From the NCBI RefSeq assembly GCF_900183975.1, contig NZ_LT853882.1, positions 2,473,501 to 2,537,500 on the forward strand: a DNA stretch of 64,000 bases, read 5' to 3'. Each line of letters begins with the position of its first letter. Position 1 is the first letter of the stretch. Shown here piece after piece: positions 48,666-58,161 of this stretch. The stretch is from Xanthomonas fragariae. GTDB taxonomy: Bacteria > Pseudomonadota > Gammaproteobacteria > Xanthomonadales > Xanthomonadaceae. A model generated the notes under the pieces. That model was given only the letters and a program-made list of their open reading frames with translations. It was not told the DNA's origin and made no database searches. Position numbers and translations under genes: made by a program.

Positions 48666-50192
48666 TTAGTTACTTTTGGCCGCTCTAAGCGCTTCTCCGC
48701 CATAAAACTCCCGTGCGGAATTCTTGCATATGTCTTTGTAAAAAGCTTCAGCGTCCTCCACTGTGTAGCCAGCTCCGACAAAACACCCATGCGCAATTTC
48801 TCTGAGTGTATGACGCTCGCTACTGGCGTTGTCGTAAACAGCGTTCAGGCATCCAACTATGGCAACAACATCTTTCTTGGAAAGCCTATCTTCGCCACTT
48901 AATAGGCGCGCATGATTGATATACGCCGACACGTTGTATCCGGTAAACGAATCAGCCAAGCCGGAAGAATCCTCGAAACCGGAGCAATCATCATTCATTT
49001 TAAAATGACAAATTGGTATATACTTCATCTCTCCTAATTTTTTAGACCTAAGGTCGTTCATCGAGTCTTCGTCTTTTTTATAAATCGATTTATGCATCAC
49101 CATGTTAAGCTCATGCAGAAGCGGCCCAGCGACGCTCGTATTACGCCGGGCAACTCCTTTTTCCATGTCATTGCGATTAAATGGCCTAGTTTCACCAAGA
49201 CGCTTATTTTCATGGGAGGAAGCCAAGCCCCTTCCCTCAAGAAAGGGCATCAGCACCTTGTGAGCGTCACCCCAGGTTCTCGGACTGCAGTACACTGGTC
49301 TAAGAATCAGCAGTGCCTGGCCGGCCCGGAACTGGGCTTCCGAAGTAAGTGATTCGGAATTTTCCAGCAGTGGCTGCAATCCAACGATGCATGCTTTGGG
49401 TGTCAACGCCCGGTCACTGGTGATTGATTGGGCGTGATGTTTTTCGCCCTTCTCAATAAAAGGGTTAGAAATAGATCGTGATGCATAACCGTAGGAGCCA
49501 CTGTCGTGGTTTGGAACGCCTGAAAGCGAATATTTGTTTTTAACTTCAAAATCACCCTCCTTGGTTATATCGAAATCAACGGGAGCTTGAACGACTCCAT
49601 ACTTGGTGAGCAGGGCGGGCTTTATGCGCTCGCCAAGAATGCATGATATATTCAGCGCAATAGAATCACGGGCTTCCTTGGTATTGATCAATTCTTTCAT
49701 GTGAACCTTGGTAGCTGAGCGAAAATCTAACATGGTGACGAAAGAATTTTCTCCAACAAGCTTTGGCCATAATGAAGTGCGCGCCACCTTAACGTTTTCA
49801 GGGCATCCATGCGCATGATATTCGGCATAATTAGCCTCTGCCTTTTTCTCCGCTTCCTGCAGGCGAACGTCACTGGTAAATCCTTGCTTACTATCATGCA
49901 GTGACGTTGTCGAAAGAAAGAATCGATTGGCGGTGTTGTCGTAGACATAAGCAGTACCGGCAGCTCCGGCAATATATTTCATGGCAGTCTTTGCAATACC
50001 TGCCAATCCTCGCGGATTGTTCCTGTTGGATGATGTGCGATTTGCATTCTTTGGAAAAGATAGGAGTCCTGAGAGGATTTCATTTGAGCTATTCGCTCCA
50101 CCTATCGTTTGGGCCGAAGTGGGGGCACTCTTGCTGGGCTGATTCTCTAGCAGTGACACAACGGGTTTCACATTATTTTTAGCCACACGCAT
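48666..50192 (-). CDS. xopAG: Type III effector, XopAG (AvrGf/HopG1) family
   Basis: A 508-residue protein. The ATG at 50192 has GAGG ~10 bases upstream; a GTG three codons earlier is an alternative. The sequence tracks HopG1/AvrGf1: YVYDNTANRFFLSTTSLHDS, KQGFTSDVRL, RNTSVAGPLLHE, SGFEDSSGLADSFTGYNVSA, INHARLLSGEDRLSKKDVVA, IVGCLNAVYDNASSERHTLR and EIAHGCFVGAGYTVEDAEAF. The Ser/Asn-rich N-terminus fits a type III secretion signal. The GPLL motif (49116-49127), reported to be needed for cyclophilin binding and defence elicitation by citrus-strain XopAG proteins, is present. Base composition is clearly poorer in GC than neighbours, indicating transfer. Host-cell delivery is inferred from the family. 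Confidence 0.93.
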   Translation of the reverse strand: MRVAKNNVKPVVSLLENQPSKSAPTSAQTIGGANSSNEILSGLLSFPKNANRTSSNRNNPRGLAGIAKTAMKYIAGAAGTAYVYDNTANRFFLSTTSLHDSKQGFTSDVRLQEAEKKAEANYAEYHAHGCPENVKVARTSLWPKLVGENSFVTMLDFRSATKVHMKELINTKEARDSIALNISCILGERIKPALLTKYGVVQAPVDFDITKEGDFEVKNKYSLSGVPNHDSGSYGYASRSISNPFIEKGEKHHAQSITSDRALTPKACIVGLQPLLENSESLTSEAQFRAGQALLILRPVYCSPRTWGDAHKVLMPFLEGRGLASSHENKRLGETRPFNRNDMEKGVARRNTSVAGPLLHELNMVMHKSIYKKDEDSMNDLRSKKLGEMKYIPICHFKMNDDCSGFEDSSGLADSFTGYNVSAYINHARLLSGEDRLSKKDVVAIVGCLNAVYDNASSERHTLREIAHGCFVGAGYTVEDAEAFYKDICKNSAREFYGGEALRAAKSN

Positions 50193-50508
50193 TACCAGCA
50201 CCTCAATTTTTGAATTAATATGAACAGGAGTGTCGGCATGAATTCGTACAAAAAGGTAAATTTAGCCAAAAATCTGGAAATTATCACTTATCACTTCGCG
50301 AGTGAATCCACTCCTATCTCAGTTGTACCCATGTCTGGCATGCCTCAACTGATGAAAGTGCATGTCGGTAGGCAGCTTGCCGCCCATATAAGGGTGCAGA
50401 AGTAAGTTTGGCGCGGAACACTCCGATTCGCATCGCCTCACCGAAGGCATGTTTGGGACGACGAAGCATTGACGCGGGGGGATTCCCGACCTTTCGCCAA
50501 ACGGCTGA
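50193..50508. other. Upstream region of xopAG
   Basis: An AT-rich 316-bp stretch between two convergent-context genes. It should contain the effector promoter. I looked for a PIP box (TTCGB-N15-TTCGB) in the minus orientation and saw no convincing one. Short frames here are not credible genes. Confidence 0.4.
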
Positions 50509-51549
50509 TCATCTGCCTGCCGGCATTGCACCGGCTGCGATGGCGTTTTCGGGTTCTCCAACGGGGTGCTCTAGCCGCAGTTGCGCCAGTAACTGCTCCA
50601 GCGTGCCCAGACGTACCGTCGCCCGCAAGTTGTCCGCCTCGGCGTGTTCCCGGCCCTGGCGCTCTTCGACCAGCTCAGTCCGCGCCGCAGCGAGTTCGGC
50701 GCGCACGCTTTCCAGCGCGTGGACAGCGTCGGTCCAACGGGCCTGCAGGCCTTGATACTCGGCGGCCGCTAGGCGCAGCGCGTCGCGCTCGCGTTGCTGG
50801 GCGTCGGCCCGCTGGCGTGCCTGCACCAGTTCCCGCTCCAGGCGGGTATGGCGTTCCAGCCACTGGCCGTTTTCCCGGTTGAGCTGCATCAGGTCGTGGT
50901 TCTTGGCGGTCAGCGCCTCGTTGGCCTGCCGTAGGGCAACCTGCAGTTCCTGTACCTGGTGCTCGTGCCGGCGTTGTTCCTGCTTACGCTGGTCCTTGAC
51001 CGAGGTGCGGTAGTGCTCCAGTGCTTCCCGGGCGTGGTCGTGCTTCTGCTCCAGGGAGCGGGCGTGGCTTTGGTGCTCCGCCAATCGTGCAGTGAGGCCC
51101 GCGATCCGCTCCTGCAGCTGAGCCAGCTCGGTAGTGCGGCTGGCCACCTCGCCCCTGGCGGCGGCGCTCGCCTCGCGCTCGGCTTGCAGTACGGTCTCGC
51201 AGCGCTGCAGCTGCGTCGTGAGTGAGTCAGCCTCTTGCCGGGCCTGCTCCAGCGTTTGGGTGCGCTCCTGGAGCTGGGACTGGAAGCGCGCCTGGGCCTG
51301 CGCAACGACCGTGTCGGCCTCGCTGTGCAACCGCTCGGCGAGGCGGGCGATGAGGTCTTGAAGTGCGTCGCTCACGGCCATCTTCGCGCCAACGCCTTGC
51401 CCGTCCTCCTCTTCCAACTCCCTCAGATAACGGTGGATGGTGGTCTTGGAACCGGTATTGCCCAGCCCCACCCGGACCGCGTCGACGGACGGATGCGTGC
51501 CCGTTGCGCGCAGGCTATCGCGGGCACGCTGCACTTCGCTTTTGTACAA
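50509..51549 (-). CDS. tnpT: Cointegrate resolution protein T
   Basis: A ~346-residue protein with an N-terminal KfrA-type DNA-binding domain (YKSEVQRARDSLRATGTHPS, VGLGNTGSKTTIHRYLRELE) and a long coiled coil (QERTQTLEQARQEADSLTTQ, HQVQELQVALRQANEALTAK and so on). In Tn4651-type elements TnpT binds the resolution site and assists TnpS. The frame lacks an ATG: TTG at 51549 is the first usual start, but GGAGGG stands a few bases before an in-frame ATT at 51564 that begins IARSGLYKSEV, where relatives have MARSGLYKSEV. The true start may therefore be ATT, or ATG lost by mutation. Divergent from tnpS. Confidence 0.88.
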   Translation of the reverse strand: MYKSEVQRARDSLRATGTHPSVDAVRVGLGNTGSKTTIHRYLRELEEEDGQGVGAKMAVSDALQDLIARLAERLHSEADTVVAQAQARFQSQLQERTQTLEQARQEADSLTTQLQRCETVLQAEREASAAARGEVASRTTELAQLQERIAGLTARLAEHQSHARSLEQKHDHAREALEHYRTSVKDQRKQEQRRHEHQVQELQVALRQANEALTAKNHDLMQLNRENGQWLERHTRLERELVQARQRADAQQRERDALRLAAAEYQGLQARWTDAVHALESVRAELAAARTELVEERQGREHAEADNLRATVRLGTLEQLLAQLRLEHPVGEPENAIAAGAMPAGR

Positions 51550-51576
51550 CCCGGACCTTGCAATACGTCCCTCCGC

Positions 51577-51701
51577 GTATTTCGTAACGCATTACATACT
51601 TCGTAACGCATTACATACCATGTATTTACGTACTACTCAACGTGTTAGACGGACCAGCTGCGGGCCGTGATCTCACGCGGGATAATATGGAATTATCCCG
51701 C
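51577..51701. other. Resolution (rst) region between tnpT and tnpS
   Basis: Contains two tandem 19-bp repeats, TTCGTAACGCATTACATAC (51581-51599 and 51600-51618), and a perfect inverted repeat, GCGGGATAAT (51677-51686) and ATTATCCCGC (51692-51701) around ATGGA. The inverted repeat is the expected TnpS crossover core and the direct repeats are likely TnpT sites, by analogy with Tn4651. The divergent promoters of tnpT and tnpS must also lie here. Confidence 0.75.
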
Positions 51702-51766
51702 CTTATCCGGAATTTTCGGCTACAGTCGCCCTGCGGCCGTACGATACGGCGTTTTGGGGCGAGGCG

Positions 51767-52732
51767 GTGAGCTCGGTCAAGCAGTATCTGGAAGCGGCAA
51801 CCCGCGCCAACACCGAGCGCGCGTATGCAGGGGCGATTCGTCACTTCGAGGTCGAGTGGGGTGGTCATCTGCCGGCCACCGCGGAGCAGGTGGCGCGCTA
51901 CTTGGCCGCCTACGCCGGGCAACTCGCGCTCAACACACTCAGGCACCGGCTCGCAGCACTGGCGCAATGGCACCAGGTGCACGGCTTTGTCGACCCGACC
52001 CGGGCGCCAGTGGTGCGCCAAGTGCTCAAGGGCATCCAGGCTCTTCACCCAAGCGTCGAAAAACGCGCCACGCCCCTGCAACTCACCCAGTTGGGCCAGG
52101 TCACGACATGGCTGGAAGACGCTGCGGCTGCGGCCTACTCTCGCGGCGATCGCGCCGCAGAACTGCGGTACCTGCGCGATCGCGCCTTGCTGCTGCTCGG
52201 CTTCTGGCGCGGCTTCCGTGGCGATGAACTCACCCGCCTCCAGGTGAACCACCTGCGCCTGGTGCCTGGCGAAGGCATGACCTGCTTCCTGCCGCACAGC
52301 AAGAGCGATCGCCAGCACGCCGGCACCACCTACAAGGTCCCGGCGCTGTCGCGCTGGTGCCCGGTGGCTGCCACCATGGCCTGGGTCGCGGCAGCCCTCC
52401 ACGCGGGGCCATTGTTTCGCGCGGTCAACCAGTGGGGCGGAATTGCCGCCGCCCCGCTCCACCCCAACAGCCTGGTGCGCCTGCTACGGCGGATCTTCCG
52501 CGAGGCCGGGGTGAGCTCTCCCAACGACTACAGCGGCCACTCGCTGCGCCGCGGCTTCGCCGGCTGGGCCAACGCCAACGGCTGGGACGTCAAAGCGCTG
52601 ATGGAGTACGTCGGCTGGCGCGACGTGCAGTCGGCGATGCGCTACATTGAAGGGGCCGATCCGTTCGCCCGCCAGCGCATCGAAGCCAGTCTGCCGGAAG
52701 CGCCCGCGCTGCCAAGGCCTGCAACGACCTGA
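51767..52732 (+). CDS. tnpS: Tyrosine recombinase, cointegrate resolution protein S
   Basis: A 321-residue phage-integrase-type recombinase starting at GTG. The N-terminal core-binding domain is SSVKQYLEAATRANTERAYA; the catalytic residues are visible as Arg in LGFWRGFRGDELTRLQ, HxxR in SGHSLRRGFAGWA and the nucleophile Tyr in WRDVQSAMRYIEGADPF. It resolves transposition cointegrates at the adjacent site with TnpT. It is followed after 8 bp by tnpA. Confidence 0.93.
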   Translation: MSSVKQYLEAATRANTERAYAGAIRHFEVEWGGHLPATAEQVARYLAAYAGQLALNTLRHRLAALAQWHQVHGFVDPTRAPVVRQVLKGIQALHPSVEKRATPLQLTQLGQVTTWLEDAAAAAYSRGDRAAELRYLRDRALLLLGFWRGFRGDELTRLQVNHLRLVPGEGMTCFLPHSKSDRQHAGTTYKVPALSRWCPVAATMAWVAAALHAGPLFRAVNQWGGIAAAPLHPNSLVRLLRRIFREAGVSSPNDYSGHSLRRGFAGWANANGWDVKALMEYVGWRDVQSAMRYIEGADPFARQRIEASLPEAPALPRPATT

Positions 52733-52740
52733 GGGGCTGG

Positions 52741-55697
52741 ATGGCGTCGATCGAACGGACCGCATACCCGCAATTCAAGCGCAACCCGGTCGTCCACGAA
52801 CTGGTTGCGGCCTACACGCCAACCGACACTGAGGTGGCCTTCGTTGCCGAGTACACCCGGCAGCCTGCGCACCGCCTGACGCTGACGATCCTGCTCAAGA
52901 CCTTCCAACGGGTGGGGTATTTCCCCGTGTTGGACGAAGTCCCACCGGCGGTGGTGCGTCATATCCGCAGCGCGCTGAAACTGCGCGTGCAGGTCAAGCC
53001 AGCGAATCTTGCCAACGCCTCGCGCTATCGCTACTACCGCCGGATCCGTCAATTCCTGCAGGTCCGGGCCTACAGCGATGGCGGGCTTAAGATTGCTGCA
53101 CGCGCGGTATACGAAGCCGCTGCGGTGATGGATAACCCGGCGGACCTGATCAATGTAGCCATCGAAAAGCTCGTGCGTGATCGCGTCGAGCTGCCGGCAT
53201 TCTCCACACTGGATCGCCTGACCCGGCACATCCGCACACTGGTCAACGGACTCTATTTCGCCCAGATCGAGGCTCGACTGACCATCGACGAAAAACAGCG
53301 CCTGGAAGGCCTCCTGCAGGTCGAACAGGGGCGTCAGAAGAGCCCGCTGCACGCGAGCGCCTGCCCAAGCGCTCTTCGCTGCAGCATTTCCAGGAGTTGA
53401 TCGACCATATCGCCGAACTGGACGAATTGGTCGGCAGCGAGTTGCACCTGGCGGGCATCCCGGAGGTCAAGCGCAAGCACTTCGCTGCCGAGGCGCGGGC
53501 ATTGGATGTTTCCGAGCTGCGCAAGTTGCGGCCCGCCAAGCGCTACGCCATACTGGTGTGCTTGATCCACCGGGCCCGGGTCCAGACGCGCGACGATCTC
53601 GCGGAGATGTTCATCAAACGCATGGGGAACATCCACAACCGGGGCCGAGAGGAACTGGAGCGGCTGAGGGCGCGCTATTGCGAGAAGACCGAAGCGATCG
53701 TGGCGACGATGTCGGATGTGGTCCGCGTCCTCGACCATCATCGCGGCGACACCGAGGCGGGGCGTGAAATCCGCCGCCTGGTCAACGTCCATGGTGGCGT
53801 GCAGACGTTGCAGGCCGACTGCAACACCATTGCGGCGCATAGTGGCGACAATCACTTGCCGCTGCTGTGGCTGTTTTACAAAAGTCACCGCTCCACCATC
53901 CTGCGGATGGTGCGTAGGCTGGACTTGGCCTCGACCACGGAGGACCGCTCGCTGATCGACGCGATCGAGCTGATCCTGACCCAGGAACGAACCCGCATCG
54001 ATTGGTTGGACGAAGCGGTCGATCTGGCGTTCACCACCCAGCTTTGGCGCAAGACCATCGTCCATCGCACCGAACGAGGCGAGGAGCGCATCCACCGGCG
54101 TCTGTTCGAGGTTTGTGTGTTCTCATCGCTGGCCAACGAACTGAAATCGGGCGACGTGGCTGTGCGCGGATCGGAAACCTACGCCGACTACCGCGAGCAG
54201 TTGCTTCCGTGGGACCAGTGCGAACCTATGTTGGAGAATTACTGCAAGCAGGTGGGGCTGCCGGCCACGGCCGTGGGCTTCGTCAATGCATTGCAATCGC
54301 GCCTGACGCAGGTCGCCGAGCTGACCGATCAGGGCTATCTGGAGAACGGCCAAGTGGTCATCGGCGAGGATGGCATTCCGGTACTCAAGCGCAGCAAGGC
54401 AAAGGAGATGAGCGGCGGGGCCCGTGCCCTGGAAACCGCCGTCCTAGACCGCATGCGCGAACGCAGCGTCATCGAGATCCTGTGCGATGTGGCCCACTGA
54501 ACGCGCTGGCCCCGGCACTTCGGTCCTTTGTCCGGCTCGGACGCCAAGATCGAGCAACCGACCGAGCGCTACGTCCTCACCGCCTTCACCTATGGTTGCA
54601 ACCTCGGACCGGCCCAGGCTGCCCGACACCTGCGTGGCGCTGTCTCGGCGCACATGCTGTCGTTCGTCAACCGCCGGCATGTGGATGCCAACAAACTGGC
54701 GGCGGCCTGTCGGGACATCATCAACAGCTACGCCGGCCTGCAGCTCCCCAAATGCTGGGGCGATGGCAAGAGCGCGGCCGCCGACGGCACCAAGTACGAC
54801 CTCTACGACCAGAATCTGCTCGCCTCGTACCACATCCGCTATGGCGGCTACGGCGGCATCGCCTACCACCACGTGTCCGATACGTACGTCGCGCTGCTCA
54901 GCCACTTCATTCCGTGCGGTGTCTGGGAGGCGGTCTACATCATCGATGGCCTGCTGAAGAACACCTCAGACATCCAGCCTGACACCGTCCACGCCGACAC
55001 GCAGGGGCAGTCGCTGCCGGTGTTCGGCCTTTCGCATCTGCTGGGCATCCAGCTGATGCCGCGCATCCGCGACTGGCGCGAATACAAGTTCTTCCGCCCC
55101 GATGAGGACATTCGTTACGAATACATCGATGCGCTGTTCCGGGACACTGTCGACTGGGATCTGATCGAGACCCACTGGAAGGACCTGATGCAGGTCGTGC
55201 TCTCGATCAAGACCGGCAAGATCGCGGCCTCGACGCTGATGCGCAAGCTGGGCAACTACAGCCGCAAGAACCGGCTGTACCAGGCCTTCAAGGCGCTCGG
55301 CGCCGCCGTGCGCACCTTGTTCCTGCTGCAGTACATCTCCAACCGCGAGTTGCGCGAACAGATCACCGCCTCGACCAATAAAGTGGAGGCCTACAACGGC
55401 TTCGCAAAGTTTTTCTTCTTCGGCGGGGAAGGGCTGATTGCCGACAACGACCCCGTCGAGCAGGAGAAAGCCGTCAATTACAACGACCTGGTTTCCAATG
55501 CCGTCATCTTCTACAACGTGGTCGAACAGACCCGGATCATGAAGTCTCTGATGCGGCAGGGGTGGAAGATCACGCGGGAGGACGTGGCTTTCCTCAGCCC
55601 GTACGTGACCAGCCATGTGAAGCGCTTCGGGGATTACCTGATTGATGTGGAGGCGGTCCCGGAACCGTATGAGACTGAACTGGCATTGGTCGTGTAG
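52741..55697 (+). pseudogene. tnpA: Tn3-family transposase, frameshifted and with a nonsense codon
   Basis: The ancestral product is about 985 residues. Part 1 (52741-53340) is the N-terminal DUF4158 domain (IERTAYPQFKRNPVVHELVA, KIAARAVYEAAAVMDNPADL). A frameshift between 53320 and 53360 moves to the next frame (ARERLPKRSSLQHFQELIDH, LRPAKRYAILVCLIHRARVQ). At 54498-54500 TGA interrupts CDVAH*TRWPRHFGPLSGSD in frame, probably from TGG. The rest is the DDE catalytic domain: DGTKYDLYDQNLLASYHIRY, DTVHADTQGQSLPVFGLSHL, ASTNKVEAYNGFAKFFFFGG. All catalytic residues remain, but no full-length protein can be made. Confidence 0.93.
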
Positions 55698-55709
55698 TTT
55701 TGTTGCACC

Positions 55710-55789
55710 AAAATATCCGCTAACTCACTGATGCAATGGATGAAATCCAATCTTATGAGCTATTTTTACACGTATGTCGGCTGAACCCC
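55710..55789 (-). repeat. Right terminal inverted repeat of the Tn3-family element
   Basis: Outer 36 bp identical (inverted) to 39384-39419, with extended imperfect similarity to 55710. It is followed by the duplicated AGATT. Confidence 0.92.
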
Positions 55790-56998
55790 AGATTGAAACC
55801 ACCTGCCTTGTAGCCGCGCGCAGCCGATGCATAAGTCATCACTACATCGTTCCAACGGTACGCCAGCTTTGCTGTTCCAGACCACTCGCGCTCAGTGCGT
55901 TGCTGTTCGGTCTGACGGCCAGCGTGGGCGATGTTGGCCCAAGGCAGGCAGGTAAATCCGATCACTTGCGGCGCGATCGCCGGCACTGCTGCCACAGGCA
56001 CACCACGTGCAACCAGCGCGGCGCCGATCCGTTGCAACGCGGCAGAACTAATCTGACCATTTGGCAAAAAATAACTGGCGCACGCCGGGCTTCCATCCGG
56101 ATTCTGGAAAGCAGATTGCAGCGTCTTGCTCTCATAAGTATAGCGTAGCCCCACCACGACATCCAACGCGTCGGTGGCGTGCCAGATGGTGTTGGTGAAT
56201 AACGCGGCGCTGTTTCCATGCTGGCGAAAGCGATCCTGACTGCCTTGCCCACGGAACAGCGTGCCTGCGGGCAATCCCGTTGCGTCGGCGAGAAAACGCG
56301 ACGCATCCGCGCGCGTGGCCAATGCCGGATTGACGCGCGCAAGCAACACGCTGGACAGATAGGGTTCGTAGACGCTGCCGAAGCGGTACGACTCGTTGCG
56401 ATGTAGGAATTCATCAGCGTAAAACGCACCTACCATCCAATCGATACGCTCGCTGGACCCGGCCAGGCGCAGCTCCTGACTGAAGGTCTTGAATCTGGTC
56501 AGCATCTCGTCCTCGCTCGGAGCGCGGTAAAGAATGTCGGCCGCCCCGTAATCGAAGTCCAGACCGTTGACGGATTTCCAGTCGCGCAATGCGGTGATCG
56601 AAGTCAGCACCGCTTGGCCCAGCCATGGCGTTGTCCAATCGACTTGCGCCGAGACACCCCTGTCCTGGATCTCCTGCGCCGTGCTGCGATTGCTGTAGGC
56701 GCGCCGACGCTGCGGATTTGCACGTGGAATCGTGCCCTGCCCGTCGGGCGTCAATGCATCGATCAGGGCAGCAGTGGGTCCACGCTCGGTGGTGACGGTA
56801 ACGCAGCAATTTTCATCGCGACTGCTGTAGTCGGCTGCCAGGTTGATATCGAGATCATCGGTGGGTTCCCACAACAGCTGCACACGTGCGGTGCGCAGAT
56901 TCTGGTCGCCGTCGGCGGCGGCGGTACGCGGACCTGCCCCGCTCACCACGTGCTCGAAACCATCGCGCTGGCGCTTTGCGGCATACACGCGCAATGCA
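55790..56998 (-). pseudogene. Disrupted TonB-dependent receptor, middle fragment
   Basis: Carries the barrel section LRTARVQLLWEPTDDLDINL, AADYSSRDENCCVTVTTERG, SITALRDWKSVNGLDFDYGA, ATDALDVVVGLRYTYESKTL and WNDVVMTYASAARGYKAGGF. At its 3' side it stops at the transposon (AGATT), at its 5' side at an IS5-family element. The flanking frames around that IS do not rejoin directly, so some bases were also lost there. Confidence 0.9.
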
Positions 56999-57002
56999 CT
57001 AG

Positions 57003-58157
57003 GGAAGGTCTGAACAACGCACCAGACCTCTAAAATTCGAGCCTGCTGCGTGCCAATAGCGCACAGAGTTGATGCGTACGATACGATTTCCACGGTTTCT
57101 TGCGGCGTTGGCTGGCGCCAGACAGCATTATCCCCTGGCCGGCAGCAACTGCCGGCGCACCATCCACAGATTGGATAGTGCGAACAGGGTCAGCACATGC
57201 GCGGTGTTCTTGGCCAGGCCGCGATAGCGGACCTTGGTGTAGCCAAACTGGCGTTTGATCACGCGGAATGGATGCTCCACCTTCGCACGCACACTTGCTT
57301 TGAAGTATTCCCAACGTTCTTCCTGGCGGCGCTCGCGTTTGTTGCCAATGGCTTGAATCGTCGAACGCTTGGCGGCAATGAAAAAACCAGCCTTGCAGGT
57401 CTGCAGTTCTTCGCGTTTGTCCGCACCGGTGTAGCCGCTGTCGCCGAACACACTGTCTTCTTTGCCGTGCAGCAATGCGTGGGTCACCGTGACATCGGCC
57501 ACATTGGCAGCCGTACAACGGACGTGGTGCACCAGCCCGGAAAACTCATCCACGCCGATGGATGCCTTCATCCCGAATACCACTGATTGCCTTTCTTGGT
57601 CTGATGCATTTCAGGGTCGCGCGCGCGGTCGGTGTTCTTGGTCGAACTGGGCGCAGCGATCAGGGTTGCATCGACGATCGTGCCGGACCGCAGGCTCTGA
57701 CCCTTGCGCACCAGATCCGCGTTGACGGCCTCCAGCATCCGCGCTGCAAGGCCATGGGTTTCCAGCAAGCGGCGAAAGTTGAGAATCGTGGTCTCGTCGG
57801 GAACATTGTCCAAACCGCCGAGCCGGGCAAAACGGCGCAAGGTCCGGATCTCGTGCAACGCTTCTTCCATCGCCGGATCGCTCAACGCATACCACTGCTG
57901 CAGCAAATGAATCCGCAACATCGTCGCCAGTGCGTACGGCTGTCGACCAGGCCGCCCCGACACCGGATAGTGCGGCGCGATCAGTCCGAGCAAATGCCTC
58001 CACGGAACCACCTGCTCCATCTCGGCCAGGAAGATCTCGCGGCGAGTCTGCTTGCGCTTGCCCAAACCTTCAGCGTCACCGAACGTCAGTTGCATGGATG
58101 ACTCCTCAACGTAGGTGTGTAGTGTCGCGCATTTGAAGTGCGTTGTTCAGAGGTTCC
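57003..58157 (-). mobile_element. IS5-family element inserted in the receptor gene
   Basis: 1155 bp between CTAG duplications (56999-57002 and 58158-58161). Ends are inverted: GGAAGGTCTGAACAACGCAC at the left and the complement of GGAACCTCTGAACAACGCAC at the right. CTAG is the typical target of the IS5 subgroup. It is the parent type of the tail of the chimeric relic at 10309-11391. Confidence 0.9.
57128..58095 (-). pseudogene. IS5-family transposase, frameshifted
   Basis: Upstream part (57568-58095): MQLTFGDAEGLGKRKQTRRE, SGRPGRQPYALATMLRIHLL, LDNVPDETTILNFRRLLETH, IVDATLIAAPSSTKNTDRAR (first catalytic Asp) and KKGNQWY. Downstream part (57128-57590) in another frame: FGMKASIGVDEFSGLVHHVR, VFGDSGYTGADKREELQ (second Asp), HPFRVIKRQFGYTKVRYRGL (Glu region). 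The shift is at TGGTATTCGGG, where TGGTATTTCGGG would be expected (one T lost). Confidence 0.9.
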
Positions 58158-58161
58158 CTAG

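Larger units (their letters stand above)
39384..55789 (+). mobile_element. Complete 16.4-kb Tn3-family transposon (Tn4651/TnXax1 type) carrying xopAG
   Basis: Both ends start with GGGGTTCAGCCGACATACGT in inverted orientation, and the flanks carry the same five bases, AGATT (39379-39383 and 55790-55794). Tn3-family insertion makes 5-bp duplications. The core set near the right end is tnpT, a resolution region, tnpS (tyrosine recombinase) and tnpA (Tn3 transposase). This set defines the Tn4651-like branch; TnXax1-type relatives spread virulence genes in Xanthomonas. The rest is cargo: a broken tldD-like gene, a PL9 lyase, a secreted protein, a second tnpT fragment and xopAG, plus several insertion sequences. 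The strand given is that of tnpA. Autonomous movement is unlikely because tnpA is broken, but the ends remain usable by a related transposase. Confidence 0.92.

Noticed and set aside
50193..50508. PIP box for HrpX upstream of xopAG
   Set aside because: TTCG-type words occur but none with the required 15-base spacing and orientation.
54528..55697. The last tnpA part as an independent gene starting at TTG 54528
   Set aside because: It is in the same frame as the preceding tnpA part and separated only by one TGA codon in place of a Trp; it is one broken transposase gene.
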